From positions 2,356,001 to 2,420,000 of the forward strand of contig NZ_CP031305.1 in NCBI RefSeq assembly GCF_004799645.1: 64,000 nt of DNA, written 5' to 3'. Source of the stretch: Natronorubrum bangense (GTDB taxonomy: Archaea > Halobacteriota > Halobacteria > Halobacteriales > Natrialbaceae). This document shows positions 34,932-44,578 of this stretch, piece by piece; the stretch's first letter is position 1; each line of letters starts with the position of its first letter. Under the pieces are notes generated by a model that saw only the letters and a program-made list of their open reading frames with translations, was not told where the DNA came from and did not search any database. Made by a program: the position numbers and the translations under genes.

Positions 34932-35375
34932 GTGAACAGACGAGCGTTGCTGTCGGTGACAGCAGGCACGGCCGCGAGTGCGACGGCCGGCTGTCTCGGA
35001 CGGCTCCCCGCCGTCGGCTCGAGCGTCAGCACGGAGTTCGAACTCGTCGACGCGGACCTCGATCCGAGCGACGACCCGGATGTGACCGTCGAAGACGGCA
35101 CTGTCGTCGCTCGCGGGACGATCGAGTACGGCTCGAGCGAATGTGGGACAGTCGAGTTGGCACACGCCGCCTACGAGGGGTCACAAGAGCGGCTGGATCT
35201 GCTCGTCGTCGCTGCGGACGACTCCAGTGGCGTCGGCGGCTGTTCGGATGACCTCGTCTACGGCGGTTACCGTCTCGAGGCCTCCGTCGAGGGGCTTCTC
35301 CGGCGGGTGACGGTGACCGAACACCACGTCTTCGGCGACGCGTACTCGACGACCGTCGATGGCCTCGACGACTAA
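34932..35375 (+). CDS. Small Tat lipoprotein, 147 aa
   Basis: Starts at GTG 34932. NRRALLSVTAG is a twin-arginine signal, and ATAGC places the lipidated Cys at residue 21. The mature part is acidic, with two further Cys pairs of uncertain pairing (SSECGTV and VGGCSDD) and a beta-rich pattern. It lies between rtcB and archease on the opposite strand. No known domain is recognised; it is probably a cell-surface binding protein. The GTG start is supported by the immediately following Arg-Arg signal and the TATA-like element about 28 bases upstream. Confidence 0.75.
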   Translation: MNRRALLSVTAGTAASATAGCLGRLPAVGSSVSTEFELVDADLDPSDDPDVTVEDGTVVARGTIEYGSSECGTVELAHAAYEGSQERLDLLVVAADDSSGVGGCSDDLVYGGYRLEASVEGLLRRVTVTEHHVFGDAYSTTVDGLDD

Positions 35376-35399
35376 CGTGCGACGGTGGTCCGCTCCCGA

Positions 35400-35849
35400 C
35401 TAGACGTCGAAGACGACGTACGCCTCCCAGCCGTCGTCGACTCGCTCGAGTCGCATCTCGGAGTAGGTGACGGCTTTCACTTCACGGGCGTCGATGTCGG
35501 CAAGTGGGACGCCGCGGGCGCTGGCCTCGAGCGTCCAGCTCTCTGCGTCGTCGGCGTCGTCGCTGTGGGTGATCGCCTCGACACGGTGGTCGACCGGGAG
35601 CTCGACACGAACATCTCGCAGATAGATCAGTTCGTCCAGATAATCAAACAGCAGCGCCTCACGATTCTCCGCGGTCACCGACAGCGAAAACCGGTCGCCG
35701 GTCTCGTCGGGAATCTCATCACACGAGGCGGCTCCAAGCCCGTCGGCGACTGCAGCGAAGACGCCCTCGAGTGAGTCGCCGGCTGCTTCGACGGCGATAT
35801 CGGCCGTGTGTTCGCGGAGTTCGAACCGCTGGCCTCGTTTGCGTGTCAT
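35400..35849 (-). CDS. Archease (RtcB activator)
   Basis: The 149-residue protein starts RFELREHTADIAVEA, the metal-binding HTADI block of archease, and has a conserved LLFDYLDELIYLRDV segment and acidic C-terminus. Archease speeds RtcB guanylylation and turnover. It ends 24 bases from the lipoprotein gene and about 630 bases upstream of rtcB on the same strand. The partner genes are therefore neighbours but not in one simple transcript, because an oppositely oriented gene lies between. Confidence 0.92.
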   Translation of the reverse strand: MTRKRGQRFELREHTADIAVEAAGDSLEGVFAAVADGLGAASCDEIPDETGDRFSLSVTAENREALLFDYLDELIYLRDVRVELPVDHRVEAITHSDDADDAESWTLEASARGVPLADIDAREVKAVTYSEMRLERVDDGWEAYVVFDV

Positions 35850-35940
35850 AACAAGTACTGGGTGTCCGTTCGACTGTGAGCATCCTATGTTCGTCGGTTT
35901 TTGCTCCGTTTGACAGGCCGGATCGACGGCTGCCGGTGGA

Positions 35941-35947
35941 ATTATAT
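35941..35947 (+). promoter_or_regulatory. TATA-like box of GNAT-priS-GINS operon
   Basis: ATTATAT lies 28 bases upstream of GTG 35972 and supports this GTG over longer in-frame starts. Confidence 0.55.
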
Positions 35948-35971
35948 TGGCTACGATACTACGCAGTACTA

Positions 35972-36448
35972 GTGAGCGTCAACATCGACAGTCGGGTCGT
36001 CGCGCCGGGGAGCGACGACCTCGTCGAAGAAGCCTGGCACCTCAAAGAGGAGATCAATCGTCGGGAAGGCGTGCTCAAACAGCGACGCGACTTTTTTACT
36101 GACGCGTATCGTCGATCCAAGGTCCACTGTTATATTCGAGCGGGTGAACTGGTAGGGTTCGCTGCGGTCCGTCGTGATGGTTATATACTCTTTCTGGCTG
36201 TGTCGCCCGATCTTCGGGGAGAAGGAATCGGCAAACGACTCGTCGCCCGCGTTGCCGAAGACCACGACACGATCACGTGCCACGCTCGGACGACCAACGA
36301 AAACGCCCTCCAGTTTTACGAGCATCTCGGCTTCGAGATCAAACGACGTATCGACGACTACTACGAAGACAACGGCGACGCCTACTATCTGAAACTCGGC
36401 TCCGACGTCGGGATCGCCGACAAAATTTCGGACTTGATGCGCCGATAG
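35972..36448 (+). CDS. GNAT-family N-acetyltransferase (RimI-like)
   Basis: A 158-residue protein from GTG 35972. ILFLAVSPDLRGEGIGKRLV is the acetyl-CoA-binding motif A, and NENALQFYEHLGFEIKRRI is motif B with the typical Phe-Tyr. RimI-like enzymes acetylate protein N-termini, and gene neighbourhood with priS and GINS is known in haloarchaea. The alternative start at 35876 would precede the TATA-like box and is rejected. It ends 100 bases before priS. Confidence 0.85.
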   Translation: MSVNIDSRVVAPGSDDLVEEAWHLKEEINRREGVLKQRRDFFTDAYRRSKVHCYIRAGELVGFAAVRRDGYILFLAVSPDLRGEGIGKRLVARVAEDHDTITCHARTTNENALQFYEHLGFEIKRRIDDYYEDNGDAYYLKLGSDVGIADKISDLMRR

Positions 36449-36548
36449 GCCCCGCCGCTGACGCTTGTTATTTCCCCACAGACGAGCGACGTCTGGCCGC
36501 CGCAGTTCGGCACACCTATAATGCCGTGCCGACGAGAAATCGAGGTGC

Positions 36549-37724
36549 ATGGAGGAGCGAACGAGGGCCTATCTTCGGGGACGATTTCGTGATCATTACC
36601 GGCGGACAGAGATCACTCCGCCTCCGGCGGCCAACGAACGCGAGTGGGGATTTATTCCCTGGACAGAAGGTCCGGAGACGACGATGGTCCGACACCGTTC
36701 GCTGCTCGAGTTAGGCGATCTTTCGGAGTTTCTCGTCCGGAAACGGCCACAACACATCTACTTCTCGGCGGGACGGTTTCGCGATCCCGGCGCGAGTTCG
36801 ATGCATGAAAAAGACTGGCAGTCCGCTGATCTCGTCTTCGATCTCGACGCCGACCATCTGCCGAGTGTCACCCTCGGCGAGGACTCCTACGGCGAGATGC
36901 TCGCCAAGTGTAAAGACGCGCTCTGCCGACTCCTCGAGTTCCTCGAGGAGGATTTCGGCTTCGAGGACCTCGAGATCGTCTTCTCGGGTGGCCGGGGGTA
37001 TCACGTCCACGTCCGCGACGAGAACGTCTTGCATCTCGAACGAGAACACCGCCGAGAGATCGTCGACTACGTCCGCGGCATCGGACTCGAGTTCGAATCG
37101 TTGATCGAGACCGAGACCGTCGCCGGTCTGGGCCGGAAGACGCCGACCGAGCGCCGAACGCTCAGAACGGAAGGTGGCTGGGGTGCACGCACGCACGCCC
37201 ACCTGATGGCGTTTCTCGACGAACTCCTCGCACTCGACGACGAGGACGCGCTCGAGCGCCTACAGGAGTTCGACGGCATCGGCGAGGGGAAGGCGACGGC
37301 GACACTCAACGCCGCTCGGAACAACCGCGAGCAACTCGAGGCGGGCAACGTCACCGTCCATACAGCGATCGCCCAGTTGGCAGAACGGTTCGCGATGCGG
37401 GCGGTCGAGCAAGACAACGCGCCGATCGACGAACCCGTTACCACCGACACGAATCGGCTTATCCGGCTACCGGGCAGTCTTCACGGCGGGAGTGGTCTCA
37501 AAACGGTGCGCCTCGAGCGCGACGAGATCGCCGACTTCGATCCACTCGATGACGCCGTGCCGGAGACGTTCCGTGGCCACGAGATTACGGTCGACGTCAC
37601 CGACGGCGGCGAGGTCGAACTCGGTGGGGATAGCTTTACGGTCTCGGAGGGAGACCAGTCATTACCAGAGTACGTTGCCGTGTTCCTGATGGCACGCGGC
37701 AGGGCTGAAAAGGAGAAAGAATGA
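36549..37724 (+). CDS. priS: DNA primase small (catalytic) subunit PriS
   Basis: The 391-residue catalytic subunit of the archaeal/eukaryotic primase makes RNA/DNA primers with PriL. FDLDAD (residues 97-102) holds the catalytic Asp pair. SGGRGYHVHVRD is the nucleotide-binding segment, and RLIRLPGSLHGGSGL carries the conserved His. It overlaps the GINS gene by four bases. PriL is not in the window. Confidence 0.95.
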   Translation: MEERTRAYLRGRFRDHYRRTEITPPPAANEREWGFIPWTEGPETTMVRHRSLLELGDLSEFLVRKRPQHIYFSAGRFRDPGASSMHEKDWQSADLVFDLDADHLPSVTLGEDSYGEMLAKCKDALCRLLEFLEEDFGFEDLEIVFSGGRGYHVHVRDENVLHLEREHRREIVDYVRGIGLEFESLIETETVAGLGRKTPTERRTLRTEGGWGARTHAHLMAFLDELLALDDEDALERLQEFDGIGEGKATATLNAARNNREQLEAGNVTVHTAIAQLAERFAMRAVEQDNAPIDEPVTTDTNRLIRLPGSLHGGSGLKTVRLERDEIADFDPLDDAVPETFRGHEITVDVTDGGEVELGGDSFTVSEGDQSLPEYVAVFLMARGRAEKEKE

Positions 37725-38581
37725 ACCTAGACGAGTTGCGGTCGGTCCAGAGCAAGGAGCGAAAGAAAGACAGTCTCCAGAATCTTCGCCCCTCGTTCTA
37801 CCAGGAGGTCGGCGAGTACATCGCCGAGTTAGAGGACGAACGTGAGCGCGTCGCCGACCAGGTCGATGACCCGTTTTCTTCACCCGAGATCGGTCGTCTC
37901 ACTGACGAGATCGAGACCGCCAAAGACGTCGTCGAGGCGATTTACGAGCGCCGAATGGGGAAACTCGTCAAACAGGCCAGCCTCGCCGCGGCCGGGATGG
38001 CCGCAAACGACGAGGGACTGACCGCCGAAGAGGCCGACCTTTTCGACGACCTCGTCGACCGTATCGGCTCGAACAAATCCCGCGTGCTCGACGTCCTCGA
38101 GGGTGTCGACACTGGGACACACGTCGAACCCGACGCACCCGACATTGGTGACGAGACGGCGCCATCGGCCGACAGCGAGCCCGCCGACACACCGCCGGCC
38201 CCACCACAGGAACCCCCACAGGGTGACATCCCTGCCGACGAATCCGACAGTTTGGACGTCGAGGCAGGTCTCGAGTCGGGTGGCTCGAGTGGTGTCACGC
38301 CTGCCGATGTCATGGGCGGCGATGGGCCGTCGATCGACGACGCGCCCGCCGAACCGCCTTCGACGCCACCAGACGAGGCTGTCGCTGATGCTGGTTCGAC
38401 TGATGAGACGAACGGCGGTGACGACGTCGATCGCGTCACTGTCAGAATCACGCAGGATATCGGCTCGATCCTCGGCGTCGACGACCGCGAGTACACCCTC
38501 TCGACCGACGACGTCGTCACCCTGCCCGCCCAAAACGCCACCCCACTTGTCGAACGAGAGGCAGCCGAACCGCTCGAGTAG
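37721..38581 (+). CDS. GINS complex subunit (Gins51 type)
   Basis: A 286-residue protein of the replicative GINS complex that activates the MCM helicase. The N-terminal A-domain (residues 1-130, with LRPSFYQEVGEYIAEL and YERRMGKLVKQASLAA) is followed by an acidic Pro/Ala/Asp-rich linker (about 130-225). A small C-terminal B-domain has VRITQDIGSILGVDDREY. Such a disordered acidic linker lengthens the protein over other archaeal Gins51. It is coupled to priS, matching the known archaeal priS-GINS pair. Confidence 0.9.
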   Translation: MNLDELRSVQSKERKKDSLQNLRPSFYQEVGEYIAELEDERERVADQVDDPFSSPEIGRLTDEIETAKDVVEAIYERRMGKLVKQASLAAAGMAANDEGLTAEEADLFDDLVDRIGSNKSRVLDVLEGVDTGTHVEPDAPDIGDETAPSADSEPADTPPAPPQEPPQGDIPADESDSLDVEAGLESGGSSGVTPADVMGGDGPSIDDAPAEPPSTPPDEAVADAGSTDETNGGDDVDRVTVRITQDIGSILGVDDREYTLSTDDVVTLPAQNATPLVEREAAEPLE

Positions 38582-38644
38582 CCAGTTGCTGATTCGATCG
38601 GCCGGAATCACAATACATACAATAGCAGTCGCTAACACACGGCC

Positions 38645-39112
38645 ATGCTCGATGTAGGCGACAAGGCGCCCGAGTTCGAACTGCTAAACCAACACGGCGA
38701 GGCTGTCCGCCGGTCTGCGTTCGAGGGACAGCGGCTCGTTCTGTACTTCTATCCACGTGCGAACACGGACGGCTGTACCACCGAAGCCTGTGCGTTCAAC
38801 GACGCACTCTCGCAGTTCGCCGACCGTGACACTCACATTGTCGGGATCAGCGACGATCCCGTCGAGGATCTCGAGCCCTTCGCCGCCGAGTACGACCTCG
38901 AGTTCGATCTACTTTCCGACGAACTCGGCGAGGTCGCGACGCTGTATGAGTCCTACGGCGAGAAGCAGCTGTTCGGGAACACCTTCGACGGCGTCTTCCG
39001 CAACACGTACGTCGTCGGCCCCGATGGCCTGATCGAGGCCGTCTACGAGGATGTCACGCCGGAGGGACACGCCGAAGCGGTGCTCGAAGACCTCCCAGCA
39101 GTTACCGCGTAA
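38645..39112 (+). CDS. bcp: Thioredoxin-dependent peroxiredoxin (BCP/PrxQ type)
   Basis: A 155-residue peroxiredoxin. YFYPRANTDGCTTEACAF contains the peroxidatic Cys (GCT) and, five residues later, the resolving Cys typical of the PrxQ subgroup. It reduces hydroperoxides using thioredoxin. The conserved ending FRNTYVVGPDGLIEAVY is present and the length is standard. AT-rich sequence (AATACATACAAT, about 38610) provides a plausible leaderless promoter. Confidence 0.93.
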   Translation: MLDVGDKAPEFELLNQHGEAVRRSAFEGQRLVLYFYPRANTDGCTTEACAFNDALSQFADRDTHIVGISDDPVEDLEPFAAEYDLEFDLLSDELGEVATLYESYGEKQLFGNTFDGVFRNTYVVGPDGLIEAVYEDVTPEGHAEAVLEDLPAVTA

Positions 39113-39225
39113 TCGGTTCGATCGCAGTGACCTTCGTTTTTTGTTTGGACGGTAAACCGGTCGCTCGAGCGTAACCGAGGTGCCTACAGTCCTGGAAGAA
39201 CGACACTCTGCTACGGAGATAATAC

Positions 39226-41607
39226 ATGGGCGGGCAATCACCACCCGAGGGTCCGGATTCGCCGTCGAAGGAAAACCGGGCCAACGCTCAGCCGACAGTC
39301 GGGCGCCGATCCGCACTACAGGCACTGGGTGTGGCGGCGACCGCGGGACTCCTCGGCAGCGTGTACGTGTTGGCACGAAACGGAGAGACGACGACTGGCG
39401 TCTCGGACGACTTCGAGTGGGAGATCGTCGACGACGGGTTGCCCGATGCCTACGACGTCCACGGGATGGACGCACACGACGGGACACTCTATCTGACGGT
39501 TCGTGGGTCGGGAACAGACGGGCTGTTCAAACTGGACGGCGACAACTGGGTCCACATCGCTGACCGGCCGGTCGCTTACGGAATCGACGACGTCGTAGTC
39601 GCCGACGGCCGAGTGTTCGTTGTCTCACACTGGCACCTGTTCGAACTCGTCGACGGCGAGTGGGAGTGTCTCAGCTGTCGCCGTGAGGACGATGAGTGGG
39701 TTAAGGGAATCGCGTACGGCGACGGACAACTCATCGCACGCGGCGGCGATGACACGGATCCCGAGTTCTACCGCTTTGACGTCTCTGACGGGGAGTGGGA
39801 AAACCTCGAGTTCCCATTCGACGATCTCGACGGCAAACCGCACGTCTCCCTGCTGGTCGACGACGATGGCCGAATCTGGTATCAATCGAACTACAGTGGT
39901 ATCTTCGTTTACGAGGGGGGCTTCTGGTCGACAGCACACGAGGACAGCGGTGCCCTGGGACTCGGCGCGGATGGAACGGTGTACCTGGCCAAAGAACGCG
40001 CTCCGACGACCCAGATCGCCCAGTTCTACGAGTACCAGGGTGACGGCGAGTGGTCGCTTCGCCACGAGAGTTCCGGCTACGGTCCATCGTGCGTCCCCGG
40101 CGATAGTGGCGCCCGCGCGATCTGTATTAGCGGTCGCTTCGGAGCGCTCGCCATCGAGAACCACCGGCTCTGGACCCTCCCGCCGTTGGACGCCGATATT
40201 GACGTCGAAAACACCGCGCTGCGAATCCGGGAGACTGTCGTAGTCGATGGGACGGTCTACGCCGTCCAGGACTTCGACGACTATCACACGGACACGGACA
40301 TCGACCAGCGAATTCTCCGCTACGAACTGAACCTCGACGATCGCCCGTTCTACACGACGAACATCGAACTCGAGGCCGGGACGTACCTCGACGACGAGGC
40401 GATCGATCCGCAATCCGTCCACCTCGGGGCGGACGGGCGAATACTCGTCGCAACGAACGACGAGGACGAAACGGTCGGCTCGTTGATGTACGTGTCCGCT
40501 GACGCCACCGCGATAGAAGGAACGCACGAGTTCGACGAGCCGGTTCATGCGGTCGATTACGACCGGACCGCAAATCGGGCAGTCGTCGGAGGAGACGAGC
40601 ACGTCTTCGTCGTCGATCTCGACGACCCAGAAACGATCGCGCACCGAGACCCCATCGACGGAGCTGCTGATGCCGTTTCGGTCGATGCACGAGGGCGCTA
40701 CGCTGTCGCTGAGAACAACACCTACACGGTGTACGACCGGGACGGTGAGACGCTCACGACCGAGTCTGTCGAACGGAGTTATCTCACCGACATCGAACTC
40801 GACGACGACGATGACACGATCTATCAGGTCGGTTTTGATAACAAGTCGCTGCCGGGCGGCAACCCGGTTCAGGTTGCCTACGCTACTGCTTACTCGTTCG
40901 ACGGCGAGTTTCGGTGGCAGCGCTTTGGCTTCGACGGGGGAAACCTCGAGGACAACATCGCCGACACGCGTCTCTACGGGATCGAGTACGTCGACGGCGA
41001 GCTGTTCGTCCTCGGTGAGTCGGCCGGTTCGAAGACGATCTTCCGGTACGACGGCGAGCGCTATGCGGGCGACGAAATCGTCGAACGAGTCGATCACTAC
41101 AACAACCTCTGGGACACCGCTTCGGCACACATCGCGTATCACGCGCGCCTCGACGCCGAAAGCGGCGACGTCGAGTCGGCCCAGCTGACGATGGCCAGAC
41201 AGGACGACGGCGAATCGAACACCTTCAGTGTCAGCGATGTCTCGGCGGCCGACGGACGCGTCTTTGTTGCTGGGTCGACCTGCGCGTCGATGGCCGCCCG
41301 CGACGCCCAGTCAGTCAACGGCGAGCCGGTCGGGGAGTACCGCGGCTGCGACCCCGCACTGTTGGTCACGACCGACGACATCAGCCAGCGTCTTAGCTGG
41401 TCGTCGTTCAATCGCGAGGAGGCGCCGGGGGAAGTCGTTTCAGTCGACGCCGATGCCGACCGAACCGTCGTGCTGGCACGGATCGACGGCGGTGAGTCGT
41501 TCATTACCGACGGCGCGATCGTCGACCGCAACGAGGCTGGCGAGGCTGCATACCTCGCGGTCGTCGATAACGAGGCCACCTACGAAACCGGGATCGATAC
41601 GACATGA
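39226..41607 (+). CDS. Tat-exported, membrane-anchored beta-propeller-like protein, 793 aa
   Basis: A 793-residue protein. GRRSALQALG at residues 26-35 is a twin-arginine signal, followed by a hydrophobic segment without a lipobox Cys, so it is cleaved or stays as an N-terminal anchor. The rest is very acidic and shows recurring blade-like units (for example DGTLYLTVRG, DGRVFVVSHW, DGTVYAVQDF, VVGGDEHVFVV), suggesting one or two beta-propellers. No active-site motif is recognised. It ends 226 bases before the convergent cdc48, and the terminator-like element at 41781 lies there. The function is unknown; surface binding or structure is likely. Confidence 0.78.
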   Translation: MGGQSPPEGPDSPSKENRANAQPTVGRRSALQALGVAATAGLLGSVYVLARNGETTTGVSDDFEWEIVDDGLPDAYDVHGMDAHDGTLYLTVRGSGTDGLFKLDGDNWVHIADRPVAYGIDDVVVADGRVFVVSHWHLFELVDGEWECLSCRREDDEWVKGIAYGDGQLIARGGDDTDPEFYRFDVSDGEWENLEFPFDDLDGKPHVSLLVDDDGRIWYQSNYSGIFVYEGGFWSTAHEDSGALGLGADGTVYLAKERAPTTQIAQFYEYQGDGEWSLRHESSGYGPSCVPGDSGARAICISGRFGALAIENHRLWTLPPLDADIDVENTALRIRETVVVDGTVYAVQDFDDYHTDTDIDQRILRYELNLDDRPFYTTNIELEAGTYLDDEAIDPQSVHLGADGRILVATNDEDETVGSLMYVSADATAIEGTHEFDEPVHAVDYDRTANRAVVGGDEHVFVVDLDDPETIAHRDPIDGAADAVSVDARGRYAVAENNTYTVYDRDGETLTTESVERSYLTDIELDDDDDTIYQVGFDNKSLPGGNPVQVAYATAYSFDGEFRWQRFGFDGGNLEDNIADTRLYGIEYVDGELFVLGESAGSKTIFRYDGERYAGDEIVERVDHYNNLWDTASAHIAYHARLDAESGDVESAQLTMARQDDGESNTFSVSDVSAADGRVFVAGSTCASMAARDAQSVNGEPVGEYRGCDPALLVTTDDISQRLSWSSFNREEAPGEVVSVDADADRTVVLARIDGGESFITDGAIVDRNEAGEAAYLAVVDNEATYETGIDTT

Positions 41608-41780
41608 GCATCGCCAACTAACGAGGGCAACGACACGGCCCTCGAGTGCGCTGGCCCCCATCCCGCTGGGAGCGACGTGACCGTCACAGTGACCGTTTCA
41701 GTCGAGGACGCGGCCTGCTGAGTCAGCGTGGCACGACGAACGTACTCACTAGCGCAGCCGCTGGCTGCATCGAATCCGTG

Positions 41781-41806
41781 AAAAAACACCCGCCACTGCC
41801 GCTGGC
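41781..41806 (-). terminator. Stem plus T6 terminator-like element after cdc48
   Basis: On the minus strand, GCCAgcggcagTGGC (complement of 41792-41806) is followed by CGGGTG and six T residues (41786-41781). It lies 28 bases beyond the cdc48 stop. Intrinsic termination in archaea depends mainly on the T tract. Confidence 0.5.
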
Positions 41807-41833
41807 ACCGCGTTGGGTCAGCAACGTGGCTGC

Positions 41834-44098
41834 TTACTGGAAGGTGCGACCGAGCTGGTCTTTTTCCGTGGTCGGTTCTGCCTGCTGGAACTGCTCTTCG
41901 AGCTCCTCGTACTGCTCGCGCGTCTCGGGGGTCACGCTCGGTCCGACTTCCTCGAGTGCGTGTTCGAAGTGGTCCGTGCTGATGCGGACGTTGCCGACGG
42001 AGTCACCGATATCTTCGCGCTCGACCGAGTTGATGAACTCGCGGCTGGCAGCCATCGAGGCCTCGCGGGTGACGGCTTCGATGTCGGCACCGACGTAGCC
42101 CTCCGTCTTGCCTGCGAGCCACTCGAGGTCGACCGTATCGGCCAGCGGTTTGTTTCGGGTGTGGACCTCGAAGATCTTCTTGCGGCCGTCCTCATCGGGG
42201 ACGGGGACGTGGACGTGGCGATCCAGTCGGCCGGGACGCAGCAGGGCCGAGTCGATCAGATCCGGTCGGTTCGTGGTGGCGATGACGACGACATCCTCGA
42301 GTTCCTCGAGGCCGTCGAGTTCGGTCAGCAGCTGGGAGACGACGCGTTCGCCGACGCCGGAGTCGCCCTGTCGCTGGCCACGTTCGCCGGCGATCGAGTC
42401 GATCTCGTCGAAGAAGATCACGGTCGGTGCGTTCGACCGCGCCTTCTCGAAGATCTCACGGACGCCTTTTTCGGACTCGCCGACGTACTTATTCAGCAGT
42501 TCGGGGCCTTTGATCGAGATGAAGTTCGATTCGGCCTCGTTGGCGACGGCCTTGGCGAGCAGCGTCTTTCCGGTCCCCGGTGGACCGTACATCATGACGC
42601 CTTTGGCGGCGTTCATGTCCATGGCCTCGAACACCTCGGGGTAGTCGAGTGGCCACTGGATGGTCTCGCGCAGCCGTTCTTTGGTGTCGCCGAGCCCGCC
42701 GACGTCGTTCCACGTGACGTCGGGAACTTCGACGAAGACTTCCCGCATCGCCGAGGGCTGGATGCCCTTGAGCGCTTCCTTGAAGTCCTGCTTGTTGACC
42801 TGCAGTCGGTCGAGGACGTCGGCGTCGATCTCCTCGGACTCGAGGTCGAGTTCCGGGCGGATGCGACGCAAGGCGTTCATCGCGCTCTCTCGAGCGAGCG
42901 ACTCGAGGTCTGCGCCGACGAAGCCGTGGGTGTTGGACGCGTAGTGTTCCAGATCAACCGAGTCCGTCAGGGGCATCCCGCGGGTGTGGACCTGCAGGAT
43001 CTCCTTGCGGCCTTCCTTGTCCGGCACGCCGATTTCGATCTCGCGGTCGAAGCGACCACCACGCCGGAGCGCGGGGTCGATGTCGTCGACACGGTTGGTC
43101 GCCGCGATGACGGTTACACGACCCCGTTCCTCGAGGCCGTCCATCAGGCTGAGCAGTTGGGCGACGACGCGGCGTTCGACGTCACCGCCGGCTTCTTCGC
43201 GCTTTGCGGCGATCGAGTCGAGTTCGTCGATGAAGACGATCGAGGGGGCGTTCTCTTCGGCCTCCTCGAACACCTCGCGGAGTTTCTCCTCGCTTTCGCC
43301 GTAGTACTTCGACATGATCTCCGGGCCGGAGATCGTCTCGAAATGGGCGTCGATCTCGTTGGCGACCGCTTTCGCCATGAGGGTCTTCCCGGTACCCGGT
43401 GGGCCGTGCAGGAGGACGCCCTTTGGTGGTTCGATACCAAGCTGTTGGAACAGCTCGGGGTGGCGCATCGGCAGCTCGATCATCTCGCGGACCTGATCGA
43501 GTTCGTCGTCTAAGCCACCGATATCCTCGTAGGTGACGTCTGGGACGCCTTCCGAGGACGCACCCGCGCCGGCGCTGACCTGTTCGGCCGGCGTCTCGGA
43601 GATCTCGATGTTCGTCGAGTCCGTGATGACGACTGTGCCCGACGGCGAACTGTTCGCGATCTTCAGTGGCACCGACTGGCCGGAGCTGGCCATCGGACCG
43701 AACGAGAGCGAGAACGGTACCGTCTGGCCTTCGGTGACGGCCTGCCCGCTGAGTTTGTCGCGCACGAGCGGCCCGATGTCGCCGCGAATGCGGAGATTCT
43801 GTGGGAGCGCGACCGTGACCGATTTCGCGGGGTTGACGTCCGCAGCTTCGATCTCGACACGGTCGTCGATCCCGACGTCAGCCTCCTGTCGGAGGCGGCC
43901 GTCGATCCGGACGATCCCGCGACCTTCGTCTTCGGGATAGCCGGGCCAGACGCGGGCGACCGACTGGTTGTCACCTTTCCCCTTGATGACGATGTAATCG
44001 CCGTTCTCGAGGTCGAGCTCGCGCATCGAGACGCGGTCGATCGCGGCCAGTCCACGCCCTGCGTCCTTCTGTTTCAGTGGTTTGACGGTAAGTTTCAT
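41834..44098 (-). CDS. cdc48: Cdc48/VCP-type AAA+ ATPase with two AAA modules
   Basis: A 754-residue unfoldase. The N-terminal double-psi barrel (residues 1-170) precedes two AAA modules with HGPPGTGKT (231-239) and YGPPGTGKT (504-512), Walker B FIDELDS and FFDEIDS, and arginine-finger regions RRGGRFDRE and RPGRLDRHV. In archaea Cdc48 feeds unfolded proteins to the proteasome. The C-terminal tail lacks the hydrophobic HbYX-like ending of some homologues as far as I can see. It overlaps the small crystallin-like gene upstream by four bases, so both are made together. Confidence 0.95.
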   Translation of the reverse strand: MKLTVKPLKQKDAGRGLAAIDRVSMRELDLENGDYIVIKGKGDNQSVARVWPGYPEDEGRGIVRIDGRLRQEADVGIDDRVEIEAADVNPAKSVTVALPQNLRIRGDIGPLVRDKLSGQAVTEGQTVPFSLSFGPMASSGQSVPLKIANSSPSGTVVITDSTNIEISETPAEQVSAGAGASSEGVPDVTYEDIGGLDDELDQVREMIELPMRHPELFQQLGIEPPKGVLLHGPPGTGKTLMAKAVANEIDAHFETISGPEIMSKYYGESEEKLREVFEEAEENAPSIVFIDELDSIAAKREEAGGDVERRVVAQLLSLMDGLEERGRVTVIAATNRVDDIDPALRRGGRFDREIEIGVPDKEGRKEILQVHTRGMPLTDSVDLEHYASNTHGFVGADLESLARESAMNALRRIRPELDLESEEIDADVLDRLQVNKQDFKEALKGIQPSAMREVFVEVPDVTWNDVGGLGDTKERLRETIQWPLDYPEVFEAMDMNAAKGVMMYGPPGTGKTLLAKAVANEAESNFISIKGPELLNKYVGESEKGVREIFEKARSNAPTVIFFDEIDSIAGERGQRQGDSGVGERVVSQLLTELDGLEELEDVVVIATTNRPDLIDSALLRPGRLDRHVHVPVPDEDGRKKIFEVHTRNKPLADTVDLEWLAGKTEGYVGADIEAVTREASMAASREFINSVEREDIGDSVGNVRISTDHFEHALEEVGPSVTPETREQYEELEEQFQQAEPTTEKDQLGRTFQ

Positions 44099-44391
44099 AG
44101 ATCGCCCTCCATCTCGACAGTCAGGACGCCGTTTTTCATAAACGTGTGTGCGTCATCCACGCCATCGGGAAGATTAATCTCGTATTGGCCGTCTTCGGGG
44201 AACGAGCCGCCTGAACGGTCAGCGGAACGTCGTTCCGCGCGATCGACGACGACGATAACCGTATCGTCGACAAGGTCGACGGTGGCATCCGTCTCGGCGA
44301 CCCCGAAGTCAACGGCCAGCACCGAGCACTCGTCGTACTCATACTGGCGGGCAACCTGCCCTGCTTCTGTAGTGAATTGTTCGAGAGTCAT
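44095..44391 (-). CDS. Small Hsp20/alpha-crystallin-like protein, 98 aa (DUF7127-like)
   Basis: The 98-residue product starts at ATG 44391. A beta-rich pattern ([36 protein letters not shown]) resembles half of an alpha-crystallin domain, ending NGVLTVEM as in small heat-shock proteins. I recall this family as DUF7127. It is translationally coupled to cdc48 by a four-base overlap. A strong TATA-like box lies at 44421-44430. A cofactor or substrate-delivery role with Cdc48 is an attractive inference. A longer start (44493) is not supported. Confidence 0.75.
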   Translation of the reverse strand: MTLEQFTTEAGQVARQYEYDECSVLAVDFGVAETDATVDLVDDTVIVVVDRAERRSADRSGGSFPEDGQYEINLPDGVDDAHTFMKNGVLTVEMEGDL

Positions 44392-44420
44392 GTTTCGACT
44401 AACCCAAAGTAAGCACCCAT

Positions 44421-44430
44421 AGTATATATC
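44421..44430 (-). promoter_or_regulatory. TATA-like box of crystallin-like/cdc48 operon
   Basis: The minus strand reads GATATATACT, about 35 bases upstream of ATG 44391, predicting a leader of about 9 bases. It is one of the best TATA matches in the window. Confidence 0.6.
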
Positions 44431-44546
44431 TCTTTCGCTGGTTGATGCGATGACGGCTCTGCATTCGACAAAAGAACACTGTTCGCGGTTCACACCAAAT
44501 CGGGTGGCTCTGAGAGCGCGACTCGACGGATCGTCGACAACTCGAG

Positions 44547-44555
44547 AGTTTAAGC
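44547..44555 (+). promoter_or_regulatory. TATA-like box of alpha/beta-hydrolase gene
   Basis: AGTTTAAGC lies about 28 bases before ATG 44579, which supports this start over upstream in-frame codons. Confidence 0.5.
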
Positions 44556-44578
44556 CTGTTCCGCTCGTTCGACACGTT

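Noticed and set aside
39625..41142. A 505-codon frame antisense to the Tat-exported propeller protein
   Set aside because: Shadow of the Asp-rich coding strand; no start signal or promoter.
41608..41833. Small gene between the propeller protein and cdc48
   Set aside because: The minus-strand 69-codon frame (41580-41789) and plus-strand fragments lack promoter, conserved pattern or sensible start; only a terminator is supported.
41813..43513. A 566-codon open frame antisense to cdc48
   Set aside because: It is the complement of the two AAA modules; Val/Leu/Asp-rich shadow translation with no motif, while cdc48 is unmistakable.
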